From Strigamia acuminata (Eukaryota > Arthropoda > Chilopoda > Geophilomorpha > Linotaeniidae): a stretch of DNA of 64,000 nucleotides. A program made the position numbers and the translations under genes. Below, one piece after another: positions 54,706-63,774 of the stretch. The notes under the pieces were generated by a model. It did no database searches. It was not told where the DNA came from and saw only the letters and a list, made by a program, of their open reading frames with translations. The stretch is taken from the NCBI GenBank assembly GCA_949358305.1, contig OX442323.1:620001-684000 (forward strand), read 5' to 3'. Positions within the stretch are counted from its first letter, which is position 1. Each line of letters opens with the position of its first letter.

Positions 54706-57700
54706 TAGTGCCACAAAGACAGTTAAAAAGTAGGCGTAGGAGAAGAAGAATGAGAAGGAAGTTGGAAATAGTTGACATTAACACCACTGAAGAAATGCTG
54801 ACAATACCTGTCGTAGTGAACAATTTAGAAGTCAAAGGTGTATTGGATTCAGGTGGATATAGAAATATTATAAGTGAGGAACTGGCTGATAGATTGCAAC
54901 TGTCACGTCGGCTTTGCCCTTATATCAAATTGAGGGTAATTGATAACTCCTTAATATCTCCTGAAGGAATTGGGAAAATTACAGTCACTATTGGAAGATT
55001 GGACTACAGCATGGAGGTATTAGTAGTGCGGGGATTTGGTCATGAGCTCTTACTAGGTGATCCTTTCCTCAAACAAGCAGGGTGTGTGTTGGACTATGAC
55101 CGACGGAAGGTCTTTGTGGGGCGAAAAAGTGAAGGATTTAAACCGGAAGTTTTTCCAATGTCAAGAAATTATCTGGAACAAACATTTATTGGCAGACTTA
55201 CTAAATCAATAAAAATTCCAGCAATGCACGAATGCATGCTTTTCATTGGAGTGAACAATAATAAAACCAATGAAGATTTGTTTGCAGAGCCATTATCCAA
55301 TTTGACTGATAGATTGGGAGTAATTGGCTGTAAAACTCTAACTACATTTAAGGATGGATCAGGCATAATGCGAGTTGCGAATCCGACGAAGAAGGCGGTT
55401 TATCTGCAGAAAGGAACAGCGATTGCCAAGGCATACCACGTCATTGACATTGGTAGTTTTGAGGAGCAGCCACCTAATGGCTTGAACTTTGATTCCGCCG
55501 TGTCAAGTGATCTACTGGATACAAACCAAAAGGAGCAGCTGAAGAGCCTACTGCGTAAGAATGAAGATAGATTTGCCACTTCAGATCAGGATTTAGGCAG
55601 AGTAAAGGTCTACAAGCATAAAATAGACACAGGTGATGCACAGCCAATTCACCTGCAGCCATATCGCCGATCCATGAAAGAGAAAGAAGTCGAAGCAGAG
55701 GAAACCCAGAAACTGCTTGAAATGGATGTAATCAGAGAGTCCGAGAGTCCATGGAGTGCGCCAGTGCTTTTAATTAAGAGACGTGATGGCAAATGGCGGT
55801 TTTGTGTTGATTGGAGGCGGCTGAATGCAGTGACTAAGAAGATGGTTTACCCACTCCCCCGAATCGACGACACCTTAGACCAACTGTCAGGTGCGAAGTA
55901 TTTTTCCATGATGGATTTAATCCAGGGATATTTCCAAGTCGAGATTGATGAGGAGGATAAGGAAAAGACTGCGTTCACAACGTCTTCCGGTCATTACGAA
56001 TTTAATGTACTGGGCCAGGGCTTGTGTAATAGTCCTGCGGCATTCCAAAAGCTCATGAACAAAGTGCTTGGTAACCTCCTAGGAAAAGTGTGTATAGCCT
56101 ACTTGGACGATCTGATCATCTTTTCAAAGACATTCGACCAGCATTTGGTTGATTTAGACAACGTCTTTTCGAAATTGCGCACGGCGAATTTAAAGGTCAA
56201 ATTAAGTAAATGCACTTTTGGAACGGATACCATTAAGTATTTGGGACACGTCATCAATGCAAAAGGAGTTTCACCGGATCCACGTAATTTGGAGTCCGTG
56301 GCGAAGTTCCCAAAACCAACAACAGTAAAGCAGTTGCAAGGATTTCTTGGATTATGTTCTTATTATCGCAAATTTATTCGTGGTTTTTCAGACGTGTCCA
56401 AGTGCCTTGTAAATCTGACAAAGAAAGAAGAAAAGTATGATTGGGGACCGCCACACGATGAAGCGTTCCAGAAGCTGAAGACGGCCCTAACGACAGTTCC
56501 AGTGCTGGCTCATCCAAATTTCAGCGAGCCCTTTATGATCTCTACTGACGCCAGTGCATATGGATTAGGAGTTGTGCTGAAACAAAAGATAAATAAACAA
56601 GAACATGTCGTAGCCTACGCTAGCCGACTGCTTAGCAAAGCAGAGCAGAATTATGATACGACAGAACGTGAGTGCCTTGCGATCATCTTTGGCATACAAA
56701 AGTTCCGACCTTACTTGTATGGCCAAAAATTCTACGTTATTACGGACCATTCAGCGTTGCAGTGGCTCAAAACTGTGAGAAATCCCAACGGACGACTCAC
56801 CAGATGGTCACTCCAATTGGTGGACTATGACTATGAGGTCATTCACAAGAGTGGTAAAAAACATCAAGATGCAGATGCGTTAAGTCGTATTCCTGAGGCA
56901 GTGGGCGAAGAAGAAATAATTGATTTACCTTTGTTGCTACTGGAAAATCTGGACCTACCTGCCGAGCAGCGAAAGGATCAGAAGCTGAAGGAATACGTTG
57001 ATGCACTTCGAGATATTGAGCGCCTTTCGAAAAAGAAGAGACGATCTTTACAACAGTTCGTGCTCCAGGATGAAGTTTTGTTCAGAAGGAAGAATTTCCT
57101 GGGCAACGAAAGGTTACTGCTGGTTGTGCCAAAACACTTACAGCAAGATGTTCTGCACGAGATGCATGATGGCCTTCCAGGAGCTCATCTGGGCCTGTCG
57201 AAAACTTGGAAAAGAATAAGCACCAGATTCCATTGGCCCAGAATTTATGCAGAGGTCAGAGACTACGTCTTGTCCTGCAAGAAGTGCGCTGCAGCAAAAA
57301 CAGATACCACACCACCAAAAGGATTATTGCAGCCCTGGACAACCGTGACCAGACCATTCCAAAGAGTAGGAATGGACACTTTAGGAAAATTCCCGACTTC
57401 AAAGAAAGGGAATAATTATGTGTTTGTTATGACGGACTATCTATCTAGAGCGGTCTGTGCGAGAGCGTCACCAACTTGCACGGCCATTGCAGCAGCGGAT
57501 GCTTTAGTTTATGAGATAATGGTGAAAGAAGGATCTCCAAGGGAAATTCTGACTGACCGTGGTACAGAATACAGAAATGAATTGATGGAGGAGGTCTCGA
57601 GACTCTATAAATCAAAACATAAAACAACTAGCGGATATCATGCCAGGACAAACGGTTTAACGGAGCGTTTTAACGCAACACTTGCGAAAATGCTTCTGAA

Positions 57701-58607
57701 CTACGTAAATGAAGATCATACGGACTGGGATGATTTCCTGCCACACCTGTTATTCTCGTACAACACGTCGGTTCACGAGACAACTGGATATACCCCATAC
57801 TTTTTATTAAGGGGGTATGAAGCAGATGTTAACGTCGATGTGAATCTGAATCTCCCGAAGAAGGAATTCACTTTGAGAACTGCCAAATTCATCGAGGCAG
57901 CAAGGAGAATCTCAAACCAGAGACTGGAGCAGATGTCAGCTAAAAGCAAAGAAAGATTTGATAAGAACAGAAAGGTTGTGGAGTTCGAGCCTGGAGAATA
58001 CGTTTATTTGAAAAAACCGAACAGAAAGGTTGGACTCAGTGAGAAATTACTGCCACAATATTCTGGTCCTTACGAAATAGTGCGCCGAACTGCACCAAAC
58101 GATTACCAAATAGTAGATTCAACTGGTAAAAAATCAGACATTGTAAATGTAGAAAGGTTAAAACCTTACAAGCCAAGGAAAGAAGTATCCATAATTATGG
58201 ATAGGAATAGTGAAACTGAGGTGAAGGCGGAAAATTCTAACAAAACTAAGTTGATGGAAAGTAAAGGAATTGAAGAAGTTAGAATTAACACTAAAAAATC
58301 ACTAAAACAATCAAAAAAACCATGCACAGAAAGATTCATAAGTGATGAAGATCAGATTTCTTTAAAGTCGTTGTTCGAACCGGAGGAGACGACGGGAAAA
58401 CGGTTGAAAGAATTGCCGCTGGTCGGCGATAAAGACGAAACGTCGGAGAAACGTTTGACGAAATTGCCACTAGATGGCGATAAAAGAAAAACGTCAGGAC
58501 AGCGTTCGCGGAAATTGCCACCAGAGGGCGTCGTCGACGAAACACGTGACTTCCGTTTTAAGCATTTAAGACCGCGAGCACGGACGAATTATCGTCAGTT
58601 CTACTGA
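54702..58607 (+). CDS. Gypsy Pol (protease, RT, RNase H, integrase)
   Basis: The pol frame is entered by -1 frameshift at 54702; no ATG opens it (it carries GTG at 54708). In order: aspartic protease with GVLDSGGYRNIIS (about residue 47); RT with WRFCVDWRRLN, LIQGYFQVEI and AYLDDLIIF (about 466); RNase H with STDASAYGLG (about 610) and TDHSALQWL. The integrase HHCC domain is at about 820-865. The core has GMDTLGKF, LTDRGTEY and GLTERFNATL (about 890, 950, 985), followed by a GPY/F-like module (QYSGPYEIVRR, about 1120). The Lys/Glu-rich C-terminal tail holds three 17-residue repeats (58404-58556). No breaks. Confidence 0.95.
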   Translation, partial: LVVPQRQLKSRRRRRRMRRKLEIVDINTTEEMLTIPVVVNNLEVKGVLDSGGYRNIISEELADRLQLSRRLCPYIKLRVIDNSLISPEGIGKITVTIGRLDYSMEVLVVRGFGHELLLGDPFLKQAGCVLDYDRRKVFVGRKSEGFKPEVFPMSRNYLEQTFIGRLTKSIKIPAMHECMLFIGVNNNKTNEDLFAEPLSNLTDRLGVIGCKTLTTFKDGSGIMRVANPTKKAVYLQKGTAIAKAYHVIDIGSFEEQPPNGLNFDSAVSSDLLDTNQKEQLKSLLRKNEDRFATSDQDLGRVKVYKHKIDTGDAQPIHLQPYRRSMKEKEVEAEETQKLLEMDVIRESESPWSAPVLLIKRRDGKWRFCVDWRRLNAVTKKMVYPLPRIDDTLDQLSGAKYFSMMDLIQGYFQVEIDEEDKEKTAFTTSSGHYEFNVLGQGLCNSPAAFQKLMNKVLGNLLGKVCIAYLDDLIIFSKTFDQHLVDLDNVFSKLRTANLKVKLSKCTFGTDTIKYLGHVINAKGVSPDPRNLESVAKFPKPTTVKQLQGFLGLCSYYRKFIRGFSDVSKCLVNLTKKEEKYDWGPPHDEAFQKLKTALTTVPVLAHPNFSEPFMISTDASAYGLGVVLKQKINKQEHVVAYASRLLSKAEQNYDTTERECLAIIFGIQKFRPYLYGQKFYVITDHSALQWLKTVRNPNGRLTRWSLQLVDYDYEVIHKSGKKHQDADALSRIPEAVGEEEIIDLPLLLLENLDLPAEQRKDQKLKEYVDALRDIERLSKKKRRSLQQFVLQDEVLFRRKNFLGNERLLLVVPKHLQQDVLHEMHDGLPGAHLGLSKTWKRISTRFHWPRIYAEVRDYVLSCKKCAAAKTDTTPPKGLLQPWTTVTRPFQRVGMDTLGKFPTSKKGNNYVFVMTDYLSRAVCARASPTCTAIAAADALVYEIMVKEGSPREILTDRGTEYRNELMEEVSRLYKSKHKTTSGYHARTNGLTERFNATLAKMLLNYVNEDHTDWDDFLPHLLFSYNTSVHETTGYTPYFLLRGYEADVNVDVNLNLPKKEFTLRTAKFIEAARRISNQRLEQMSAKSKERFDKNRKVVEFEPGEYVYLKKPNRKVGLSEKLLPQYSGPYEIVRRTAPNDYQIVDSTGKKSDIVNVERLKPYKPRKEVSIIMDRNSETEVKAENSNKTKLMESKGIEEVRINTKKSLKQSKKPCTERFISDEDQISLKSLFEPEETTGKRLKELPLVGDKDETSEKRLTKLPLDGDKRKTSGQRSRKLPPEGVVDETRDFRFKHLRPRARTNYRQFY
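58404..58556 (+). repeat. Three 51-bp tandem repeats at the end of pol
   Basis: Each encodes 17 residues: LKELPLVGDKDETSEKR, LTKLPLDGDKRKTSGQR and SRKLPPEGVVDETRDFR. In frame and diverged, so they are an old expansion. The preceding EPEETTGKR may be a partial fourth. Confidence 0.85.
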
Positions 58608-58729
58608 ACCCGTCTTACCGTAAACTCGACCTGATCGAGTGATAAAGTGAGATAGGTGAATTAAACTGTTGAATTTTGGATTGAATTTGGACTTAGAAAT
58701 TGTTTGAATTTTGAGTTGGATTTTAACTT

Positions 58730-58743
58730 AGAAAATTTTTCAG
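58730..58743 (+). promoter_or_regulatory. Candidate splice acceptor before ORF3
   Basis: GAAAATTTTTCAG ends 2 nt before the ATG at 58746. Its position is like that of env acceptors in gypsy retroviruses and would give ORF3 a subgenomic mRNA. Confidence 0.5.
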
Positions 58744-58745
58744 CA

Positions 58746-60092
58746 ATGGAAAATTTGAAGATTGCGCGTGACTCGGACGAGGATTCAAATGCGTCGCACG
58801 AATCGAAGATATTTCATACAGTGTATACCCGACGAGAGAACGAATTTCCCTTGCGTGACGAAGAAATTGAGCAGTTGCCGAGGATTAGGGAAATTGATGA
58901 TTTAATTGTGTGTGAGCGACCATTTACAGATCGAAACAAAGTTCCGGTTGGTACAGTGGATAAGCGAACAATGATGACGCCACGCCAATTAAAGAAGTAC
59001 GAACATAAACGAAATTCACGTCATCGACGGCAAGCTTCGAAACGATTGGATGCAAGGACGGAGATCGCTCTTGAGTCGGAGAAGGGATTAAAATTCATGA
59101 GAAAAAGGCAAGTCCGAGCGAAACAACAGCAGGAACGCCGATTAGGAGAAGTTCGACAGGAACGAAAAAACATCATGGCGGCAACTAAGGAAAAGAACTT
59201 GACCGGAACTCCGGGATGGAGCGGCTACACGGCGTGGTTGCGTGTGGAGACGGATTTGGCGCTGAAGGAGGCAGAAATTCGAAAGAAAAAGCAGCGAGCG
59301 GAGGCGCTGATGAGGCGAAAATTCAGGAACGATCCCGATGTTGACTTACCGTCGGCTTTGCGAACTTATCGCGTAGGCTTGACGGTGAGCCAGCAAACGG
59401 AAATTCAAGAATGGAGCGCGACATTTGCGGATGTGAATTCGGGGATGGAATGCTTCACGACGCCAAACCGGGAAATCGTGGTGACAGCAGGTGAGATGGC
59501 GTCATTGCTGCGATTGATGCCGGGCCGGGATTCATGGGTTTTCGACTCGGTTGTCGATTATTACCTAAACATCGTGACTTCGGATCCGGCCTATCGACGT
59601 GTTTTCGCGTTTCCAACTGCTGCCGTGCAGTACATGATCAGACGGCAATATAATGAAGCAAGAGCTGTAATGAACGGATTTTATCCAAGACCGACTCACA
59701 AGGTTTGGGTAATCCCGATGGGAATACCCGAACATTGGCAGCTGGCCATCGTCGATTTTACGCGCCCAAGGACGGAGGTGGCCCTGTTCGACCCAAGCGG
59801 CCCATTAACGATGAAGGATATAAGATGGCAGGCTGTGTTAAATGGTTTGGCGAGTTTTAACATCCAGCTCAACCAACTCCACCCATTTGAAGCGCCGGCG
59901 ATTGGCCAACTGGACGGGGACAGTTGTGGCCCAACCATCTTATATTTCGTGCGCCGATATCTAGTTGACCGCGACCTAATGCTTCCAGCGCTCCCTTACG
60001 ATTTAAGAAGCCGAATTGCGTTGGAGATCATTAAAGATCAACTAATACCTTTCGAGGAGGACGTGACAATTGAAGAAATCGAAGAAGATTAA
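58746..60092 (+). CDS. Gypsy ORF3: Ulp1-like (C48) cysteine protease (448 aa)
   Basis: Not recognized as an envelope: I see no signal peptide and no membrane segment. Residues about 70-190 are very basic and probably coiled (KKYEHKRNSRHRRQASKR and similar). Residues about 255-440 fit the Ulp1/adenain cysteine-protease fold. There is WVFDSVVDYYL, then the active-site set H330 (PEHWQLAIVDF), D349 (ALFDPSG), Q388 and C394 (GQLDGDSCGP), with normal spacing. Ulp1 enzymes cut SUMO/ubiquitin-like proteins or, in viruses and some transposons, other substrates; the target here is unknown. An in-frame ATG at 58704 would add 14 residues but lies before the likely splice acceptor. It is in the same frame as pol, 138 nt after the pol stop. 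Confidence 0.85.
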   Translation: MENLKIARDSDEDSNASHESKIFHTVYTRRENEFPLRDEEIEQLPRIREIDDLIVCERPFTDRNKVPVGTVDKRTMMTPRQLKKYEHKRNSRHRRQASKRLDARTEIALESEKGLKFMRKRQVRAKQQQERRLGEVRQERKNIMAATKEKNLTGTPGWSGYTAWLRVETDLALKEAEIRKKKQRAEALMRRKFRNDPDVDLPSALRTYRVGLTVSQQTEIQEWSATFADVNSGMECFTTPNREIVVTAGEMASLLRLMPGRDSWVFDSVVDYYLNIVTSDPAYRRVFAFPTAAVQYMIRRQYNEARAVMNGFYPRPTHKVWVIPMGIPEHWQLAIVDFTRPRTEVALFDPSGPLTMKDIRWQAVLNGLASFNIQLNQLHPFEAPAIGQLDGDSCGPTILYFVRRYLVDRDLMLPALPYDLRSRIALEIIKDQLIPFEEDVTIEEIEED

Positions 60093-60405
60093 AAATCGAA
60101 ATTACAATTGTTATCGGTATAATTTTGTGTAAAATTTTGTTTTAGATTTTCTCTTGTGTATAAATAAACACGAAGAGTTTAATTTTATGTAATTGGCTTT
60201 TCCAAGAAAAGTATTGTTAAACTAAGAATTGAGGGATATAAAGGTAATAGAACAATTCTCGTAAATTCTGTTAATAATTTTGTGAAAAGCAAGAATGATG
60301 TTGAAAGTTAGAAGTGAAAATGATAATCTCGAAGTAGAAATTTGGGGGTATTTTCATTTGAAATAATTTGAATTTTGGAGACCAAAATTTTTCAAAGGGG
60401 GGGGC
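60093..60405 (+). promoter_or_regulatory. Gypsy 3' untranslated region with polypurine tract
   Basis: Non-coding, AT-rich. It ends in AAAGGGGGGGGC (60394-60405) against the 3' LTR, a strong polypurine tract. Confidence 0.85.
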
Positions 60406-60949
60406 TGTTACGAGCGCAGACCTCGCTGTACGACAGCGGGCCTAAACGCTCTGTTTAGAGAATTAATTCTGAAAGCTCTCACTAGGCACACTGGGGTTTC
60501 CAAATCCGCTCACCAGTTGTCACTGTGTTAATTATGCACAGGGCAACTGGACTAATCAATCAAGTAGAGCGGGGGTGGACCCAGAGTTTACCTGGTGAGC
60601 TAAGTGGGTTTGAGAGAGCAGAAATGTTCTGAGCCTCAAACAGTTAACATGGTAAGTAAAGGCTTCTGTGGACCAGCGCACACAGCGCTTGGTCCCACCC
60701 CGCCTTTCCAAATTCATAGAGATATAATTTGATTATCATTCTTGCTTTCTTGCTTTATGTTTATGTAAAATAAAGGATTATGTTTATCATTTGATTTTGT
60801 TAAGTTTGTAATAAGTCCCATAGAATAAAAGAGATTTATTTAAATGATAAATCAGTTCTCTCAATCATTTCACCTAAAGGATTTCAAGGTCTTTGCTAAA
60901 TTAATTAGCATTTGTTATGTGTGTGGATCACCCCAACCCACACGTAACA
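60406..60949 (+). repeat. Gypsy 3' LTR (544 bp)
   Basis: Matches 52315-52858. Followed by ATAT (60950-60953). Confidence 0.95.
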
Positions 60950-60953
60950 ATAT

Positions 60954-61911
60954 TGGAAAAATTTATTTTAACGCTTCCAACGCGCCAGTAAATCGCGCGT
61001 GCACACGCGTGGATTTTTCGTCATAGTTGGATGCGCGCAAACCTCACGTAACTTGCGCCAAAATTTGGCAATTTTTGACAAATTTCAGCAGATTTTTGCC
61101 AGTATTTGACAAATTTCCACTGATTTTTGACAGTATTTGACCCAACAACTGCGCCACGTTCCAGGCGCCGGTTTAGGCATTTTAGACCCGTTTTAGACCG
61201 TTTTAGATGGCGAAAACGTTCTCTCCATCATTTTCTACCCCTGGGTGAGGTTTTCAGCGTTCATGATTGATGAAAAAGCTGTTTTCTAACTAGCTGTCCC
61301 ATTGCTAGTTTTGGCGTCAGGTTTTAGCAACCTTCCAATCCGACTCTGTCGTCTGCACGACCTCCAAGACCGTTTTAGGGTTAATTTGAGTCAAATAATT
61401 CATTCTGGGGGTTGTTTTGGGTTTTTTACAAGTGTGTTTTTGTAGTTTTTATTGGTTTCAAACATTGTCAATTCTTTATACAAGTGTAACTTTCATTTCT
61501 CTGTATTTTGAGAACTTTGCATTGCAGCAAAGTTCATTTCTTGCCCCTTAATTATTGTGTAATTGTTGGTTTTCAAGCCCGTTTTTTAACAATAACTTTA
61601 TTTGAAGTGCCTATTGTTTCAGTCACGTGCTTCCACGTGCCTTTTATTGTTGAGCAATTTCTTGGGCAGTTGCGCTCCTGTTGCTAGCATTGCCGCGCGT
61701 TCTCCGCGCGTGTACTCGCGCGTTTCGCATCACACACATTCGGGTTCAATGGCCTATCGCGGCGGCACATTGTGTGGCATAGCGCGGCACGTTGCAATTA
61801 CGTGACGTGGCACGTTGCTGTTACGTGACGCGATAGCCAGTATTTAAGCAGGGGATTCCATCATCGTTTACACAAATGCGCATTGCAACGTGGAGGCGCA
61901 TTCGAGTCCTT
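60954..61911. other. Unassigned intergenic DNA
   Basis: The continuation of 51797-52310 after the gypsy insertion: the GACAAATTTCAGCAGATTTTTG phrase recurs at about 61078-61140. I see no gene. Toward the end are GC-rich CGCGCG stretches, three TTACGTGACG/TTACGTGACGTGG-like motifs (61797-61830) and a TATA-like TATTTAAG (61841-61848) just before the foldback array. That could be a promoter, but with weak support. Confidence 0.45.
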
Positions 61912-62640
61912 TTCCCAAGCGTTGAAAAAGGACAAAACTCGTATTCGATTCGAAAGCGAATCGAATACGATTTTTGTCCTTTTTCAACGCAAAATTGTAT
62001 TCGATTCGCTTTCGAATCGAATACGAGTTTTGCCCTTCTTCAACGCGAAATCGTATTCGACTCGTTTTCGAGTCGAATACGAGTTTTGCCCTTCTTCAAC
62101 GCGAAATCGTATTCGACTCGTTTTCGAGTCGAATGCGAATTTTGCCCTTCTTCAACGCGAAATCGTATTCGACTCGTTTTCGAGTCGAATGCGAATTTTG
62201 CCCTTCTTCAACGCGAAATCGTATTCGATTCGCTTTCGAATCGAATACGAGTTTTGCCCTTCTTCAACGCGAAATCGTATTCGACTCGTTTTCGAGTCGA
62301 ATACGAGTTTTGCCCTTCTTCAACGCGAAATCGTATTCGACTCGTTTTCGAGTCGAATGCGAATTTTGCCCTTCTTCAACGCGAAATCGTATTCGACTCG
62401 TTTTCGAGTCGAATGCGAATTTTGCCCTTCTTCAACGCGAAATCGTATTCGACTCGTTTTCGAGTCGAATGCGAATTTTGCCCTTCTTCAACGCGAAATC
62501 GTATTCGACTCGTTTTCGAGTCGAATGCGAATTTTGCCCTTCTTCAACGCGAAATCGTATTCGACTCGTTTTTGAGTCGAGTACGAATTTTGCCCTTCTT
62601 CAACGCGAAATCGTATTCGACTCGTTTTCGAGTCGAATAC
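61912..62640 (+). repeat. 56-bp tandem repeat, forward arm
   Basis: About 12-13 units of 56 bp (for example 62041 and 62097), each AACGCGAAATCGTATTCG, then a hairpin, then TTTTGCCCTTCTTC. The hairpin is GTATTCGACTCG-TTTT-CGAGTCGAATAC or a variant with both arms changed (GATTCG/CGAATC). The first unit (61918-61990) is itself a larger palindrome, GCGTTGAAAAAGGAC against GTCCTTTTTCAACGC. Very rich in CpG. Confidence 0.92.
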
Positions 62641-63191
62641 GAGATAGTCGATGACCCGTTCCCGGACTTTGACTCGTACGACTCGTATTCGAGATGTATT
62701 CGAGATGTATTCGAATCGTATTCGAGTCGCATTCGAGATGGTCGATGATTTCCACTCGCTCGTATACGCGTTGTATACGAGCTCGTATTTTGATCGTAAT
62801 CGTAAACGAATCGTTTACAAGTCGTATACAAGTCGTATACGACGTGTATACACCTCGTATACGAACGAAGTTTGGAAAATCCACCGGACACTTACTACGA
62901 CATGAAAACACATAGTAGTCACATACGTCTTATTTGGAAATTGTGTTTTCACAAACTTCGTTTGTATACGAGGTGTATACACGTCGTATACGACTTGTAT
63001 ACGACTTGTAAACGATTCGTTTACGATTACGATCAAAATACGAGCTCGTATACAACGCGTATACGAGCGAGTGGAAATCATCGACCATCTCGAATACGAC
63101 TCGAATTCGATTAGTATTCGATTCGAATACGATTCGAATTCGATTCGAATACGAATACGATCAAAATACGAACTCGTAACAACTCGAATAC
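62641..63191. repeat. 551-bp repeat copy 1 with a long palindrome
   Basis: Contains near-perfect inverted arms 62737-62876 and 62951-63088 around a 74-bp loop (62877-62950). One mismatch noticed (GTATACGAACG against GTATACAAACG). Confidence 0.88.
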
Positions 63192-63742
63192 GAGATAGTC
63201 GATGACCCGTTCCTGGACTTTGACTCGTACGACTCGTATTCGAGATGTATTCGAGATGTATTCGAATCGTATTCGAGTCGCATTCGAGATGGTCGATGAT
63301 TTCCACTCGCTCGTATACGCGTTGTATACGAGCTCGTATTTTGATCGTAATCGTAAACGAATCGTTTACAAGTCGTATACAAGTCGTATACGACGTGTAT
63401 ACACCTCGTATACGAACGAAGTTTGGAAAATCCACCGGATACTTACTACGACATGAAAACACATAGTAGTCACATACGTCTTATTTGGAAATTGTGTTTT
63501 CACAAACTTCGTTCGTATACGAGGTGTATACACGTCGTATACGACTTGTATACGACTTGTAAACGATTCGTTTACGATTACGATCAAAATACGAGCTCGT
63601 ATACAACGCGTATACGAGCGAGTGGAAATCATCGACCATCTCGAATACGACTCGAATTCGATTCGTATTCGATTCGAATACGATTCGAATTCGATTCAAA
63701 TACGAATACGATCAAAATACGAACTCGTAACAACTCGAATAC
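63192..63742. repeat. 551-bp repeat copy 2 with a long palindrome
   Basis: Directly follows copy 1 at an offset of 551 bp. Its arms are 63288-63427 and 63502-63639. It differs from copy 1 at a few bases, such as GTTCCTGG for GTTCCCGG. Confidence 0.88.
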
Positions 63743-63774
63743 GAATCAAAGTCCGGGAAACAAAAATCGACCAT

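Larger units (their letters stand above)
52315..60949 (+). mobile_element. Ty3/gypsy LTR retrotransposon with a Ulp1-like third ORF
   Basis: A complete 8,635-bp element. LTRs of 544 bp (52315-52858 and 60406-60949) look identical. The 4-bp duplication ATAT is at 52311-52314 and 60950-60953. Order: LTR, tRNA-Ala-type primer site, leader, gag, -1 frameshift, pol (protease, RT, RNase H, integrase), ORF3, polypurine tract, LTR. RT before integrase and a GPY/F-like module place it in Ty3/gypsy. All ORFs are unbroken, so it is potentially active. Confidence 0.96.

Noticed and set aside
58746-60092. Envelope glycoprotein (env) as the third gypsy ORF
   Set aside because: No signal peptide, no transmembrane segment and no furin-type site were seen; the C-terminal half fits a Ulp1-like protease.
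61876-62748. Arg/Phe/Ser-rich ORFs of up to 290 codons in the 56-bp array, open in several frames
   Set aside because: The 56-bp period is not a multiple of three, so each frame reads all phases of the same repeat; the open frames reflect lack of stop codons in the unit, not coding.
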